64,000 nucleotides of DNA, from the NCBI GenBank assembly GCA_002391195.1, contig DGRZ01000008.1:14306-78305 (forward strand), in the 5' to 3' direction. The DNA comes from Fibrobacter sp. UBA4375. GTDB taxonomy: Bacteria > Fibrobacterota > Fibrobacteria > Fibrobacterales > Fibrobacteraceae. The notes beneath the pieces are model-generated. The model saw only the letters and a list, made by a program, of their open reading frames with translations. It was not told the origin of the DNA and did not search any database. Of this stretch, positions 56,975 to 64,000 are shown piece after piece (positions within the stretch are counted from its first letter, which is position 1; each line of letters starts with the position of its first letter). Both the position numbers and the translations under genes were made by a program.

Positions 56975-59137
56975 ATGATGAAATTGCTCCGTTGCCTTGC
57001 GTTCTGTGTTTTTGCGGCAGTCCCGCTGTTTGCCGGGATTGACTTGGCGCCTTACCAGACCTACGTAGATTCCGTTGTGCCTGGTTCCCGTCTCGGAATA
57101 TCGGTGCGCTCCCTCAAGAGCGGTAAGGAACTGGCGAACATCCGTGGCGAAGAAAAGTTTACTCCGGCGAGCACCCTCAAAACCTTGACCACGGCGACGG
57201 CCCTGCACTTTTTGCCCCTGGACTATGCTCCCGAAACGAAAATTTCTTTGATGGGAAGTGTCCAGCAGAAAAAGTTCCTGGGCTCGGTGCAGATTCGCGG
57301 TGAAGGGGACCCGAATTTTTCGGGACGCTACTATGCGGATCCTTTCTATATGATAGACGCCATGGTGGATTCCATCCATGCTCTAGGAATCGATACCATC
57401 CGCGGGACTATCGATTTGGATACGGGCTTTTATGACGGCCCCTGGAAGGCGGAACACTGGCGCAAGAATTTTTACGACGCCTGGTACGGTGCCGAAATCG
57501 CCCCGCTGGACTTTAATGACAACTGCACCATGGTCCGTTTCAAGCCCGGCGAGAAGGAAGGGGATTCGGCTATAGTCTCCATTGTGCCCGATGTGGGCTA
57601 CGTGACAGTCAAGAATGACCTGAAGACCGTTCCCGGGAAAAAGAGAAAATGGACTTGGGCCTTGGAACCTGACAAGTCCGTGATTACCCTGGGTGGAACT
57701 ATCGGCATGGACGTGGATTCCGCAAGTCTCGTGCTCCCTATCCGTAACCCTGTGGGGTATTTCCGTGCGGCGTTCATGTACATGCTCAAGGAAAACGGCA
57801 TTGTCTTCGAAGAGAACCATGACATTCCTCAGGGCATCGAAATCAAGCGGTTCATCTTTTCGGCGGCACCATTCCTGAGTATTCTGGACGAAATCAATCA
57901 GCGTAGCCAGAACTACCATGCCGAAAGTCTTTTCCGCAACATGGGCGGCAAGATTCTCGGCAAGGGAAACGTAGAGAACGGAAAGAAACTGGAAGAAAAG
58001 TTCCTTACGGAAATGGGCCTGAGTTTCGATGATTTTGAAGTCTGGGACGGAAGCGGTCTTTCGCCCAAGAACAAGCTGAAACCTTCCGTAGAAACGCAGT
58101 TGCTGGCCAAGATGGCCCGGCACCCCAGAGGCGAGTTCTACATGAACAGTTTTGCGGGCCCGAAGGTGGGTACGGGCGCCAAGCGCATGACGGACCTGAA
58201 ATACACGTGGCTGACCCGATTCAAGACGGGGTTCATCGGCGAGGCCCACGGCCTGGTGGGCTACCTGTTCCCTATGGACGGTGACACCCTGACGGTGGCC
58301 ATGTACCTGAACGAAACTGGCAAGAATAAGGATGCCACCCTGAAAGACGTGCTGGATACTCTATGGATGCGCCTTATTGCCCAGACCAACGACGATTATG
58401 CGTCGCTCCTCAAGATGAAGGAGATGTGGCTCGACGCCCAGAACATCCGCGGGCTGGACGCTCGCCTGGAATATTTCTCCCGCAAGATGGAAGGAACGCC
58501 TTATCTGCTTGGGCCCATGGGCGAGGGCTACCTGGATTCCATCGAAACAAAACCGCTTGTCTATATGGATTCCGTAGATTGCGTGACCTATATCGAGCAC
58601 GCCCTGGCCATGGCGCTAGCCACAAGTGAAGATTCCCTTTTCAAGGTGTTGCAGAGCATCCGCTACAAGGATGGAATTATCGATTACAGCCACCGCAAGC
58701 ATTACCTGCTTGCCGACTGGGCTAGCGATACGAGGTTTACCCGCAAGCTTTCCATGCCGGGGGATACGGTGGTGGTGAAGACCATCGGCAAGAACGAGTT
58801 TTTCAAGAAGAAAAACCTGAAATACCTGGTAAATGGCAAGGAAGCCGCCGACCCTGCTGTAGAAATCCGCTACCTGCCTTATGACAAGGCCCTAGAATGG
58901 GCAGGGCGTGTTTACGAAGGGCCCATGAAGGTGCAGGGTGTCGGGCTTGTGGCTCCTATGGAGAATCTGGACGCCACCCACACGGGATTTATGGTGCTCA
59001 CCCCTGGTGAGCTTCCCATGCTCCGCCACGCCGCTTTCAAAAAGCAGGTGCTGGAAATTCCTTTCAAGGAGTATCTGGAAGGTCGAAGCGCCAAGAGCGT
59101 TCCGGGCGTTACTTTCTTTGAATTCGTGAAGCCTTGA
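56975..59137 (+). CDS. PBP4-type D-Ala-D-Ala carboxypeptidase fused to DUF1460 amidase-like domain
   Basis: The 720-residue periplasmic protein has a signal peptide (to about residue 20). An S13-family (DacB/PBP4) domain occupies about 25-470, with the active-site SxxK at Ser66-Lys69 (PASTLK), the SxN motif at 311-313 (SQN) and KTG at 417-419. A DUF1460 domain (about 490-720) follows with Cys536 (DSVDCVTYIE), the HRKHY segment (His573, His576) and DW. DUF1460 proteins have an NlpC/P60-like fold linked to peptidoglycan amidase or peptidase activity. The fusion would combine D-Ala-D-Ala peptidase/endopeptidase and a second peptidoglycan hydrolase in one chain. All visible key residues are present. 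Confidence 0.88.
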   Translation: MMKLLRCLAFCVFAAVPLFAGIDLAPYQTYVDSVVPGSRLGISVRSLKSGKELANIRGEEKFTPASTLKTLTTATALHFLPLDYAPETKISLMGSVQQKKFLGSVQIRGEGDPNFSGRYYADPFYMIDAMVDSIHALGIDTIRGTIDLDTGFYDGPWKAEHWRKNFYDAWYGAEIAPLDFNDNCTMVRFKPGEKEGDSAIVSIVPDVGYVTVKNDLKTVPGKKRKWTWALEPDKSVITLGGTIGMDVDSASLVLPIRNPVGYFRAAFMYMLKENGIVFEENHDIPQGIEIKRFIFSAAPFLSILDEINQRSQNYHAESLFRNMGGKILGKGNVENGKKLEEKFLTEMGLSFDDFEVWDGSGLSPKNKLKPSVETQLLAKMARHPRGEFYMNSFAGPKVGTGAKRMTDLKYTWLTRFKTGFIGEAHGLVGYLFPMDGDTLTVAMYLNETGKNKDATLKDVLDTLWMRLIAQTNDDYASLLKMKEMWLDAQNIRGLDARLEYFSRKMEGTPYLLGPMGEGYLDSIETKPLVYMDSVDCVTYIEHALAMALATSEDSLFKVLQSIRYKDGIIDYSHRKHYLLADWASDTRFTRKLSMPGDTVVVKTIGKNEFFKKKNLKYLVNGKEAADPAVEIRYLPYDKALEWAGRVYEGPMKVQGVGLVAPMENLDATHTGFMVLTPGELPMLRHAAFKKQVLEIPFKEYLEGRSAKSVPGVTFFEFVKP

Positions 59138-59145
59138 GCGAAGGT

Positions 59146-59613
59146 CTAGTCGCCGTAATCGAAGGCGAGAATGGCCACCATCTCGTGGTCTCCGGTACTG
59201 CTCTGCGCGGGACTGCCTTCGGATTCGCAGTGCTCGAAAAGGGTCCAGGCGTCTGGCGCCCAGCCGTAGGGATTGGTGGTCAGTTCTTTGCCTATGGCGA
59301 TTTCGGCGGCCTCCACATGTTCCCAGTGGATGGGGCCTGCTGGGGCCTTGTAATACCGGAGCATGCCCAGGGCTTCCATGGATTCCGGATGGTCGTCCAC
59401 CAGCTGATAGACGCAGTCCTTGTAGCTTTCGCCCCTCAGGCGTATCACGCGGTAGAGCCGTTTACGGCCCAGGAATTTCTGAAGGTCTCCGTGATGGACC
59501 TCAATCTTGCCGCCTTCGCCAAAAAAGACGGTTAGTTCGCGAAATACTTCGGAACTTTCGTCCAGAAAGGGCGAGAGCTTCTTGATGAGGGCGTTGACTT
59601 CACTTGGGGCCAT
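59146..59613 (-). CDS. Hypothetical protein
   Basis: The 155-residue cytoplasmic protein has no signal or membrane segment. It opens with a helix (SEVNALIKKLSPFLDES), continues with strands (IEVHHGDLQKF, LYRVIRLRGESY) and ends acidic. I recognise no family; no catalytic motif is obvious. A TATAAT box lies six bases before the ATG with no ribosome-binding site. It converges with the PBP4-DUF1460 gene, nine bases apart. Confidence 0.7.
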   Translation of the reverse strand: MAPSEVNALIKKLSPFLDESSEVFRELTVFFGEGGKIEVHHGDLQKFLGRKRLYRVIRLRGESYKDCVYQLVDDHPESMEALGMLRYYKAPAGPIHWEHVEAAEIAIGKELTTNPYGWAPDAWTLFEHCESEGSPAQSSTGDHEMVAILAFDYGD

Positions 59614-59772
59614 GCCCTAATTATAGATAAAAAAACGACGATTTGCGCTTGAAAAAAGAGAATTTGCGTCAAAATACAATTTATAATGATAATTGATTAA
59701 ATTTATTAAAATTATCAATTTTTATTTATAAAAAGAAAAGGTATAGTAATGGTGTAGAACAAGGAGGCCTTT
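59614..59772. other. AT-rich intergenic region
   Basis: About 160 bp of very AT-rich DNA (TTTATAATGATAATTGATTAAATTTATT) without a gene. It holds the divergent TATAAT of the hypothetical gene and, on the plus strand, possible promoter DNA for the gene remnant that begins at 59773 after AAGGAGG. Confidence 0.4.
59620..59625 (-). promoter_or_regulatory. -10 box for leaderless hypothetical-protein transcript
   Basis: The minus strand reads TATAAT, six bases (TAGGGC), then the ATG at 59613. Confidence 0.5.
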
Positions 59773-59975
59773 ATGAAGACGGTTCCCATTACGACAAGAG
59801 CGCCAGGAAAATCTTTGGCGAATACTATGACGAATGGGTGAAGAACATGTCAAACAACGAAACCCTCCGCGAAAACAAGCGCACCGAGATGATTGGCGAC
59901 TATGTTAAGGCGAAGGGTCTTTCGGTCAAGATGTATCAGGATTACGGCTGGGAAGCCAAACCCATTTTCCGTTGG
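59773..59975 (+). pseudogene. Truncated, frameshifted 5' gene remnant abutting pflB
   Basis: A perfect AAGGAGG lies five bases before ATG 59773, but that frame ends after 22 codons. The next frame (from 59775) reads a coding-like sequence, EDGSHYDKSARKIFGEYYD then EWVKNMSNNETLRENKR through GDYVKAKGLSVKMYQDYGW and ending near KPIFRWL, with the codon choice of neighbouring genes (CTC, AAG, GAC). It breaks off where the 3' end of pflB begins on the other strand. A one-base frameshift and loss of the 3' part would explain this. The protein family is not recognised. Confidence 0.55.
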
Positions 59976-62234
59976 CTACAGCACGCCGTGGCAGGTTCTG
60001 CTAATCACGTCGTCTTGCTGCTCCTTGGTGAGGGAGAGGAACTTGACGGCGTAGCCGGAAACGCGGATGGTGAAGTTCGCGTATTCTGCCTTTTCCGGAT
60101 GGGCCTGGGCGTCCAGCAGCTTTTCCACGCCGAACACGTTCACGTTCAGGTGGTGGGCGCCCTGGGCGAAGTAGCCGTCCATGACGGTCACGAGCTTCTG
60201 GGCGCGTTCGTCGTCGCTATGGCCAAGAGCATTCGGGCTGATGGTCTGCGTGTTGCTGATGCCGTCCAGAGCGTATTCGTACGGGAGCTTCGCGACAGAG
60301 TTGAGGGAAGCGAGGAGGCCGTTCTTTTCGGCCCCGTAGCTCGGGTTTGCACCGGGAGCGAAGGGGGCGTTTGCCGGGCGTCCGTCGGGGAGAGCGCCGG
60401 TGGCCTTGCCGTACACCACGTTACTCGTAATCGTAAGGATAGAAGTCGTGGGTTCGGCGTTACGGTAGGTGTGGTGCTTCTTGATCTTCGCGATGAATTC
60501 CTTCAACAGCCACACGGCGATTTCGTCGGCGCGGTCGTCGTCGTTACCGTACTTGGGGAAATCTCCCTTCACCACGAAGTCCTTGGCAAGGCCGTCGTCA
60601 CCGCGGACCACCTTCACCTTGGCATACTTGATGGCAGAAAGGCTATCTACTACGTGGCTGAAGCCTGCGATACCTGTTGCAAACGTGCGGCGCACATTGG
60701 TATCGATGAGGGCAAGTTCAGCAGCTTCGTAGTAGTACTTGTCGTGCATGTAGTGGATCAGGTTCAGCGTATTCACGTAGATGCCCGCGAGCCATTCCAG
60801 CATGATGTCGTACTTGTGCATCACTTCGTCGTAGTCCAGGAATTCGCTGGTAATCGGTGCAAGTTCTGGGCCGATCTGCATGCCGGGCACCAGGCCGCCC
60901 TTTTCGTCCTTGCCGCCGTTGATGGCGTAGAGGAGGGCTTTGGCGAGGTTCGCACGGGCGCCGAAGAACTGCATTTCCTTGCCGGTCTGGGTGGCAGACA
61001 CGCAGCAGCAGATGCTGTAGTCGTCACCCCAGATGGGGCGCATCACGTCGTCGTTTTCGTACTGGATGGAACTAGTCGTCACAGAAATGTAGGCGGCGTA
61101 CTCCTTGAAGTTTTCGGGCAGGCGCTTGGTGTAGAGCACCGTGAGGTTCGGCTCCGGAGAGGGGCCCATGTTCTCGAGGGTGTGCAAGAAGCGGAAGTCG
61201 TTCTTGGTGACCATGGAGCGTCCGTCCTGGCCCATACCGCCGACTTCGAGGGTGGCCCACACCGGGTCGCCGCTGAAGAGCTGGTTGTAAGATTCAATAC
61301 GGGCGAACTTCACCATGCGGAACTTCATGACCATGTGGTCCACCAGTTCCTGGGCTTCGCTTTCGGTGAGAGTGCCGTTCTTGAGGTCGCGTTCGATGTA
61401 GATGTCCAGGAAGGTAGAGATACGGCCCACGCTCATGGCGGCGCCGTTCTGGGTCTTGATGGCGGAAAGGTAACCGAAGTAGAGCCACTGGAAGGCTTCT
61501 TGGGCGTTGGTTGCCGGTTCGGAAATGTCGAAGCCGTAGCTTGCGGCCATGACCTTCATCTGCTGCAGGGCGCGAATCTGCTCGGCCACTTCTTCGCGGA
61601 GGCGGATCACGTCGTCGGTCATGGTGCCGTCGCCTACGTGGGCGAGGTCGTTCTGCTTCTGCTTGATGATATAGTCAATACCGTAAAGGGCCACACGGCG
61701 GTAGTCGCCCACGATACGTCCGCGGCCGTAGGTGTCGGGGAGGCCGGTCAAGAGGTGGGCCTTGCGGACGGCGCGGATTTCGGGAGTGTAGCAGTCGAAT
61801 ACGCCCTGGTTGTGGGTCTTGTGGTATTCGGTAAAGATCTTGTGGAGGTCGGCGTTGGGCTTGTAGCCGTACTGCTGGCAGGCTTCTTCGGCCATCTTGA
61901 TGCCGCCAAACGGCATGAAGGCCCGCTTCAGGGGCTTGTCGGTTTGCAGACCCACGACTTTTTCCAGATCCTTGAGACGCTCGTTGATGTAGCCCGGCTT
62001 GTGGCTCGTGATGGTGGAGACGATGTCGGTGTCCATGTCCAGCACGCCGCCGTGCCTACGTTCTTCGGCCTGCAGGCTCTGCAGTTCGTCCCACAGTTTC
62101 TGGGTGGCGTCCGTCGGGCCCGCCAAGAAGGACTTGTCTCCGTCGTAGGCGGTGTAGTTGCGCTGAATAAAATCGCGGACGTTAATTTCGCTTTGCCAGA
62201 GTCCGCCTTCAAAGCCGTTCCATGCGTTAATCAT
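59976..62234 (-). CDS. pflB: Formate C-acetyltransferase (pyruvate formate-lyase)
   Basis: Splits pyruvate and CoA to acetyl-CoA and formate by a glycyl radical mechanism. The 752-residue protein starts at ATG 62234 (AAAGAGGAAAA upstream), not at the TTG-initiated longer frame. It has the Cys pair Cys410-Cys411 in ICCCVSATQTGK followed by QFFGARANLAKAL, and the radical Gly727 in TIRVSGYAVKF. The last residues (DVISRTCHGVL) differ somewhat from the usual RTFH-type ending, and the gene ends against a truncated gene on the other strand. The activating enzyme gene is not in the window. It feeds acetyl-CoA to acetate production via AckA. A TATATT box at 62311-62316 (minus) is the likely -10. Confidence 0.96.
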   Translation of the reverse strand: MINAWNGFEGGLWQSEINVRDFIQRNYTAYDGDKSFLAGPTDATQKLWDELQSLQAEERRHGGVLDMDTDIVSTITSHKPGYINERLKDLEKVVGLQTDKPLKRAFMPFGGIKMAEEACQQYGYKPNADLHKIFTEYHKTHNQGVFDCYTPEIRAVRKAHLLTGLPDTYGRGRIVGDYRRVALYGIDYIIKQKQNDLAHVGDGTMTDDVIRLREEVAEQIRALQQMKVMAASYGFDISEPATNAQEAFQWLYFGYLSAIKTQNGAAMSVGRISTFLDIYIERDLKNGTLTESEAQELVDHMVMKFRMVKFARIESYNQLFSGDPVWATLEVGGMGQDGRSMVTKNDFRFLHTLENMGPSPEPNLTVLYTKRLPENFKEYAAYISVTTSSIQYENDDVMRPIWGDDYSICCCVSATQTGKEMQFFGARANLAKALLYAINGGKDEKGGLVPGMQIGPELAPITSEFLDYDEVMHKYDIMLEWLAGIYVNTLNLIHYMHDKYYYEAAELALIDTNVRRTFATGIAGFSHVVDSLSAIKYAKVKVVRGDDGLAKDFVVKGDFPKYGNDDDRADEIAVWLLKEFIAKIKKHHTYRNAEPTTSILTITSNVVYGKATGALPDGRPANAPFAPGANPSYGAEKNGLLASLNSVAKLPYEYALDGISNTQTISPNALGHSDDERAQKLVTVMDGYFAQGAHHLNVNVFGVEKLLDAQAHPEKAEYANFTIRVSGYAVKFLSLTKEQQDDVISRTCHGVL

Positions 62235-62310
62235 TTTTCCTCTTTGCTCGCCCGAATTGCCGTAGTAGTGCGGGTCGAGACTTCTGTTTTGTTGTTCTTT
62301 TGTGAGTCCC

Positions 62311-62316
62311 AATATA
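62311..62316 (-). promoter_or_regulatory. -10 box of pflB
   Basis: The minus strand reads GCTATATTGGGACTCAC; the TATATT is similar to that of the tRNA-His promoter. It would give a leader of about 70 bases. Confidence 0.45.
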
Positions 62317-62427
62317 GCAATTGCAGGGGCCTGCTTGAACCGCCGCTGGAGGCTTGATTTTGCTTTTGGTCAGAGCGTTTTTTGAACGGAAATTTTTCGA
62401 AATTGTAATCGTTTGATGGTCATAGAG

Positions 62428-62575
62428 TTAGGGGTTTTAGGGGCGTTGCCCCTAGGAGAAGGGGTAGGCAAAGACTTGCCCCAGATCCTTCGACGGAGTT
62501 TACCCTGAGCTTGTCGAAGGGCTCAGGATGACACTGGGCAAGGCTTTGACGAGGGGGAGACTTCCCCCCTTAGGG
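62428..62575. repeat. Composite intergenic repeat before alaS
   Basis: In order: a TTAGGGGTTTTAGGGGCG element with GGGGCGTTGC...AGAAGGGGTAG (62438-62467) shared with 13504-13544; an AGATCCTTCGACGG...CTTGTCGAAGG...CAGGATGAC element (62483-62531) related to 38717-38758; and a GGGGGAGACTTCCCCC hairpin (about 62553-62568) like that near 13602. No gene is visible between pflB and alaS. Confidence 0.7.
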
Positions 62576-62622
62576 ACTGATAAATTTCTAAATTTACGCC
62601 CGAAAAATAAAAGGGACACATT

Positions 62623-64000
62623 ATGCCTACTATGACTTCTGCGCAGGTGCGCGAATCTTTTATCAAGTTCTTCGAATCCAAGGGCCATCTCTTTGTGCGT
62701 TCTTCGCCGGTGGTTCCCCATGACGACCCGACGCTCATGTTCACGAACGCGGGCATGAACCAGTTCAAGGCGATTTTCCTGGGCGATAATCCCAAGGGCT
62801 GGAAGCGCGTATGCAATAGCCAGAAGTGCCTTCGCGTGTCCGGTAAGCACAACGACCTCGACGTGGTGGGCCGCGACAACTACCACCACACCTTCTTCGA
62901 AATGCTCGGCAACTGGAGCTTCGGCGACTACTACAAGAAAGAAGCTATCGCTTGGGCTTGGGAACTTTTGACTGAAGTTTGGAAGCTCCCGAAGGAACGT
63001 CTGTTCGCAACCGTGTACCAGGACGATGACGAAGCTTGGCAGATTTGGAAGGACGTGTCCGGTCTTCCGGATGACCGCATCATGCGCTTTGATGCTCACT
63101 CCAACTTCTGGGAAATGGGCGACACCGGTCCGTGCGGCCCCTGCTCCGAAATCCACTATGACCGCGGCGACCTCGCTACGCAGGCCGAAACGTTCAGGGA
63201 CCCGATCAAGGGCGTGAACGGCGAAAACGACCGCTATATTGAAATTTGGAATAACGTGTTCATGCAGTACGAACGCGTGAGCGATGGCTCCCTGATTCCG
63301 CTGAAGGCTAAGAACGTCGATACCGGTATGGGTTTCGAACGTATCTGCGCTATTCTTCAGGGCAAGACCAGCAACTACGATACCGACGTGTTCACTCCGA
63401 TTATCGCAAAGATTGCTGAACTCAGTGGCGTGCCGTACAACGATGGCGAAGCCGGTACTCCGCATCGTGTGATTGCCGACCACATCCGCGCTATTTCCTT
63501 CGCTATTGCCGATGGCGCACTCCCGAGCAACGAAGGCCGTGGCTATGTGCTCCGCCGCATCCTCCGCCGCGCTAGCCGCTTTGCCCGCCTGCTGGGCCAG
63601 AAGGAAGCCTTTATCTTCAAGCTGGTGCAGGTGCTCGCCGACACGATGGGCGACGCCTTCCCGGAAATCCGCGAACGCAAGGAATTTGTGGCAAGCGTCA
63701 TCAAGAGCGAAGAAGAAAGCTTTATCCGCACGCTGGACGCCGGCCTCGAACGCTTTGCCGGCATCGTGCAGGAGTTGGGTGCCGGCGCAAAAACCGTGCC
63801 GGGCGACAAGGTGTTCCTCCTTTACGATACCTACGGATTCCCGCCGGACCTCACCGGTATTCTCGCCGAAGAAAAGGGCCTCACGATTGACGAAGAAGGC
63901 TACAACAAGTGCATGGAAGAACAGAAGGCCCGCGCCCGCGCCAACATGAAGCAGGGCATCAACACGATGGGTACCGAAGGCTGGACGCAGTACAGCGAAG
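62623..64000 (+). CDS. alaS: Alanyl-tRNA synthetase, 3'-truncated by the window edge
   Basis: Charges tRNA-Ala with alanine. The first 459 codons are present and the frame is open at the right edge. Class II motifs are clear: RESFIKFFESKGHLFVRSS, DPTLMFTNAGMNQFK, the motif 2 region CLRVSGKHNDLDVVGRDNYHHTFFEMLGNWSFGDYY, GDTGPCGPCSEIHYDRG, VDTGMGFERI and RVIADHIRAI (tRNA-recognition/middle domain). ATG 62623 has AAGGG upstream; a second ATG nine bases later is an alternative. A TTTCTAAATTTACGCCC box about 30 bp upstream is promoter-like. The editing domain and C-Ala domain lie beyond the window. Confidence 0.96.
   Translation, partial: MPTMTSAQVRESFIKFFESKGHLFVRSSPVVPHDDPTLMFTNAGMNQFKAIFLGDNPKGWKRVCNSQKCLRVSGKHNDLDVVGRDNYHHTFFEMLGNWSFGDYYKKEAIAWAWELLTEVWKLPKERLFATVYQDDDEAWQIWKDVSGLPDDRIMRFDAHSNFWEMGDTGPCGPCSEIHYDRGDLATQAETFRDPIKGVNGENDRYIEIWNNVFMQYERVSDGSLIPLKAKNVDTGMGFERICAILQGKTSNYDTDVFTPIIAKIAELSGVPYNDGEAGTPHRVIADHIRAISFAIADGALPSNEGRGYVLRRILRRASRFARLLGQKEAFIFKLVQVLADTMGDAFPEIRERKEFVASVIKSEEESFIRTLDAGLERFAGIVQELGAGAKTVPGDKVFLLYDTYGFPPDLTGILAEEKGLTIDEEGYNKCMEEQKARARANMKQGINTMGTEGWTQYSE

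Noticed and set aside
55358..57379. A 673-codon minus-strand open frame opposite aroA's end, the solute-binding protein and the PBP4 gene.
   Set aside because: Composition is antisense-like (His/Gly/Arg-rich) with no family motif, and it overlaps three well-supported genes.
59838..62357. An 839-codon plus-strand open frame opposite pflB.
   Set aside because: Beyond about base 59970 it is the antisense of pflB, whose motifs (CCVS, RVSGYA) are intact. Strong third-position GC bias keeps the opposite frame open. Only the first part is kept, as a gene remnant.

Overview
The window looks like chromosomal DNA from a Fibrobacter-type gut bacterium (confidence about 0.85). The evidence is indirect but consistent. 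There are lipoproteins with long serine-rich linkers, one carrying a FISUMP-type (Fibrobacter major paralogous) domain. Secreted glycoside hydrolases end in a basic C-terminal sorting-type tail. There is also a type III glutamine synthetase, and acetate kinase plus pyruvate formate-lyase for acetate and formate production. No phage, insertion sequence, rRNA operon or CRISPR array is visible. One tRNA (His) is present. The first gene is cut at its 5' end and the last (alaS) at its 3' end.

Layout. 0-4.2 kb: a truncated hypothetical gene, then a minus-strand envelope operon (outer-membrane protein, lipoprotein, outer-membrane protein) whose two barrel proteins carry Gln/Tyr/Pro-rich repeats; a strong sigma-54 promoter match lies upstream. 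4.4-8.6 kb: a TrmB-like methyltransferase and a sigma-54 activator, divergent from type III glutamine synthetase. 8.7-13.5 kb: a FISUMP lipoprotein, a small coiled-coil repeat protein, an EF-G/TetM-like GTPase invaded by repeats, and a DUF58 protein. 13.8-20 kb: two polyprenyl-phosphate sugar transferases, homoserine dehydrogenase, nadC and coaX. 19.9-24.6 kb: a lipoprotein/outer-membrane pair and a three-gene ECF sigma / anti-sigma / Spy-CnrX-like sensor operon. 24.7-32.6 kb: three secreted carbohydrate-active enzymes (GH2, GH43, GH141/120-like) with an identical 16-bp palindromic element upstream of two of them. 32.7-42.9 kb: an ABC-F ATPase, a secreted tandem Ig/cadherin-like protein, ackA, a PAP2 phosphatase, a histidine phosphatase, and a partner-switching pair (sensor-PP2C-kinase fusion plus STAS). 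43.2-45.6 kb: gamma, biotin-carrier and beta subunits of a sodium-pumping decarboxylase. 45.9-51.6 kb: a 1888-residue GLUG-repeat surface protein. 51.6-64 kb: tRNA-His, a zinc-knuckle protein, a ComEC-like hydrolase lipoprotein, acyl-ACP thioesterase, aroA, a membrane-anchored solute-binding protein, a PBP4-DUF1460 fusion, a small hypothetical, a truncated gene remnant, pflB and alaS.

The main themes are cell-envelope and secreted polysaccharide-degrading proteins, fermentation energy metabolism (ackA, pflB, sodium-pump decarboxylase) and regulation (sigma-54 activator, ECF metal/envelope-stress system, partner switching). Two sequence-level features cut across the window. First, at least eight genes have a TATATT-like -10 box only 6-9 bases before the ATG and no ribosome-binding site, as expected of leaderless transcripts. 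Second, intergenic DNA is full of short hairpin repeats and short-period drifting repeats. One repeat sits in frame inside a GTPase gene, and another supplies that gene's stop codon.
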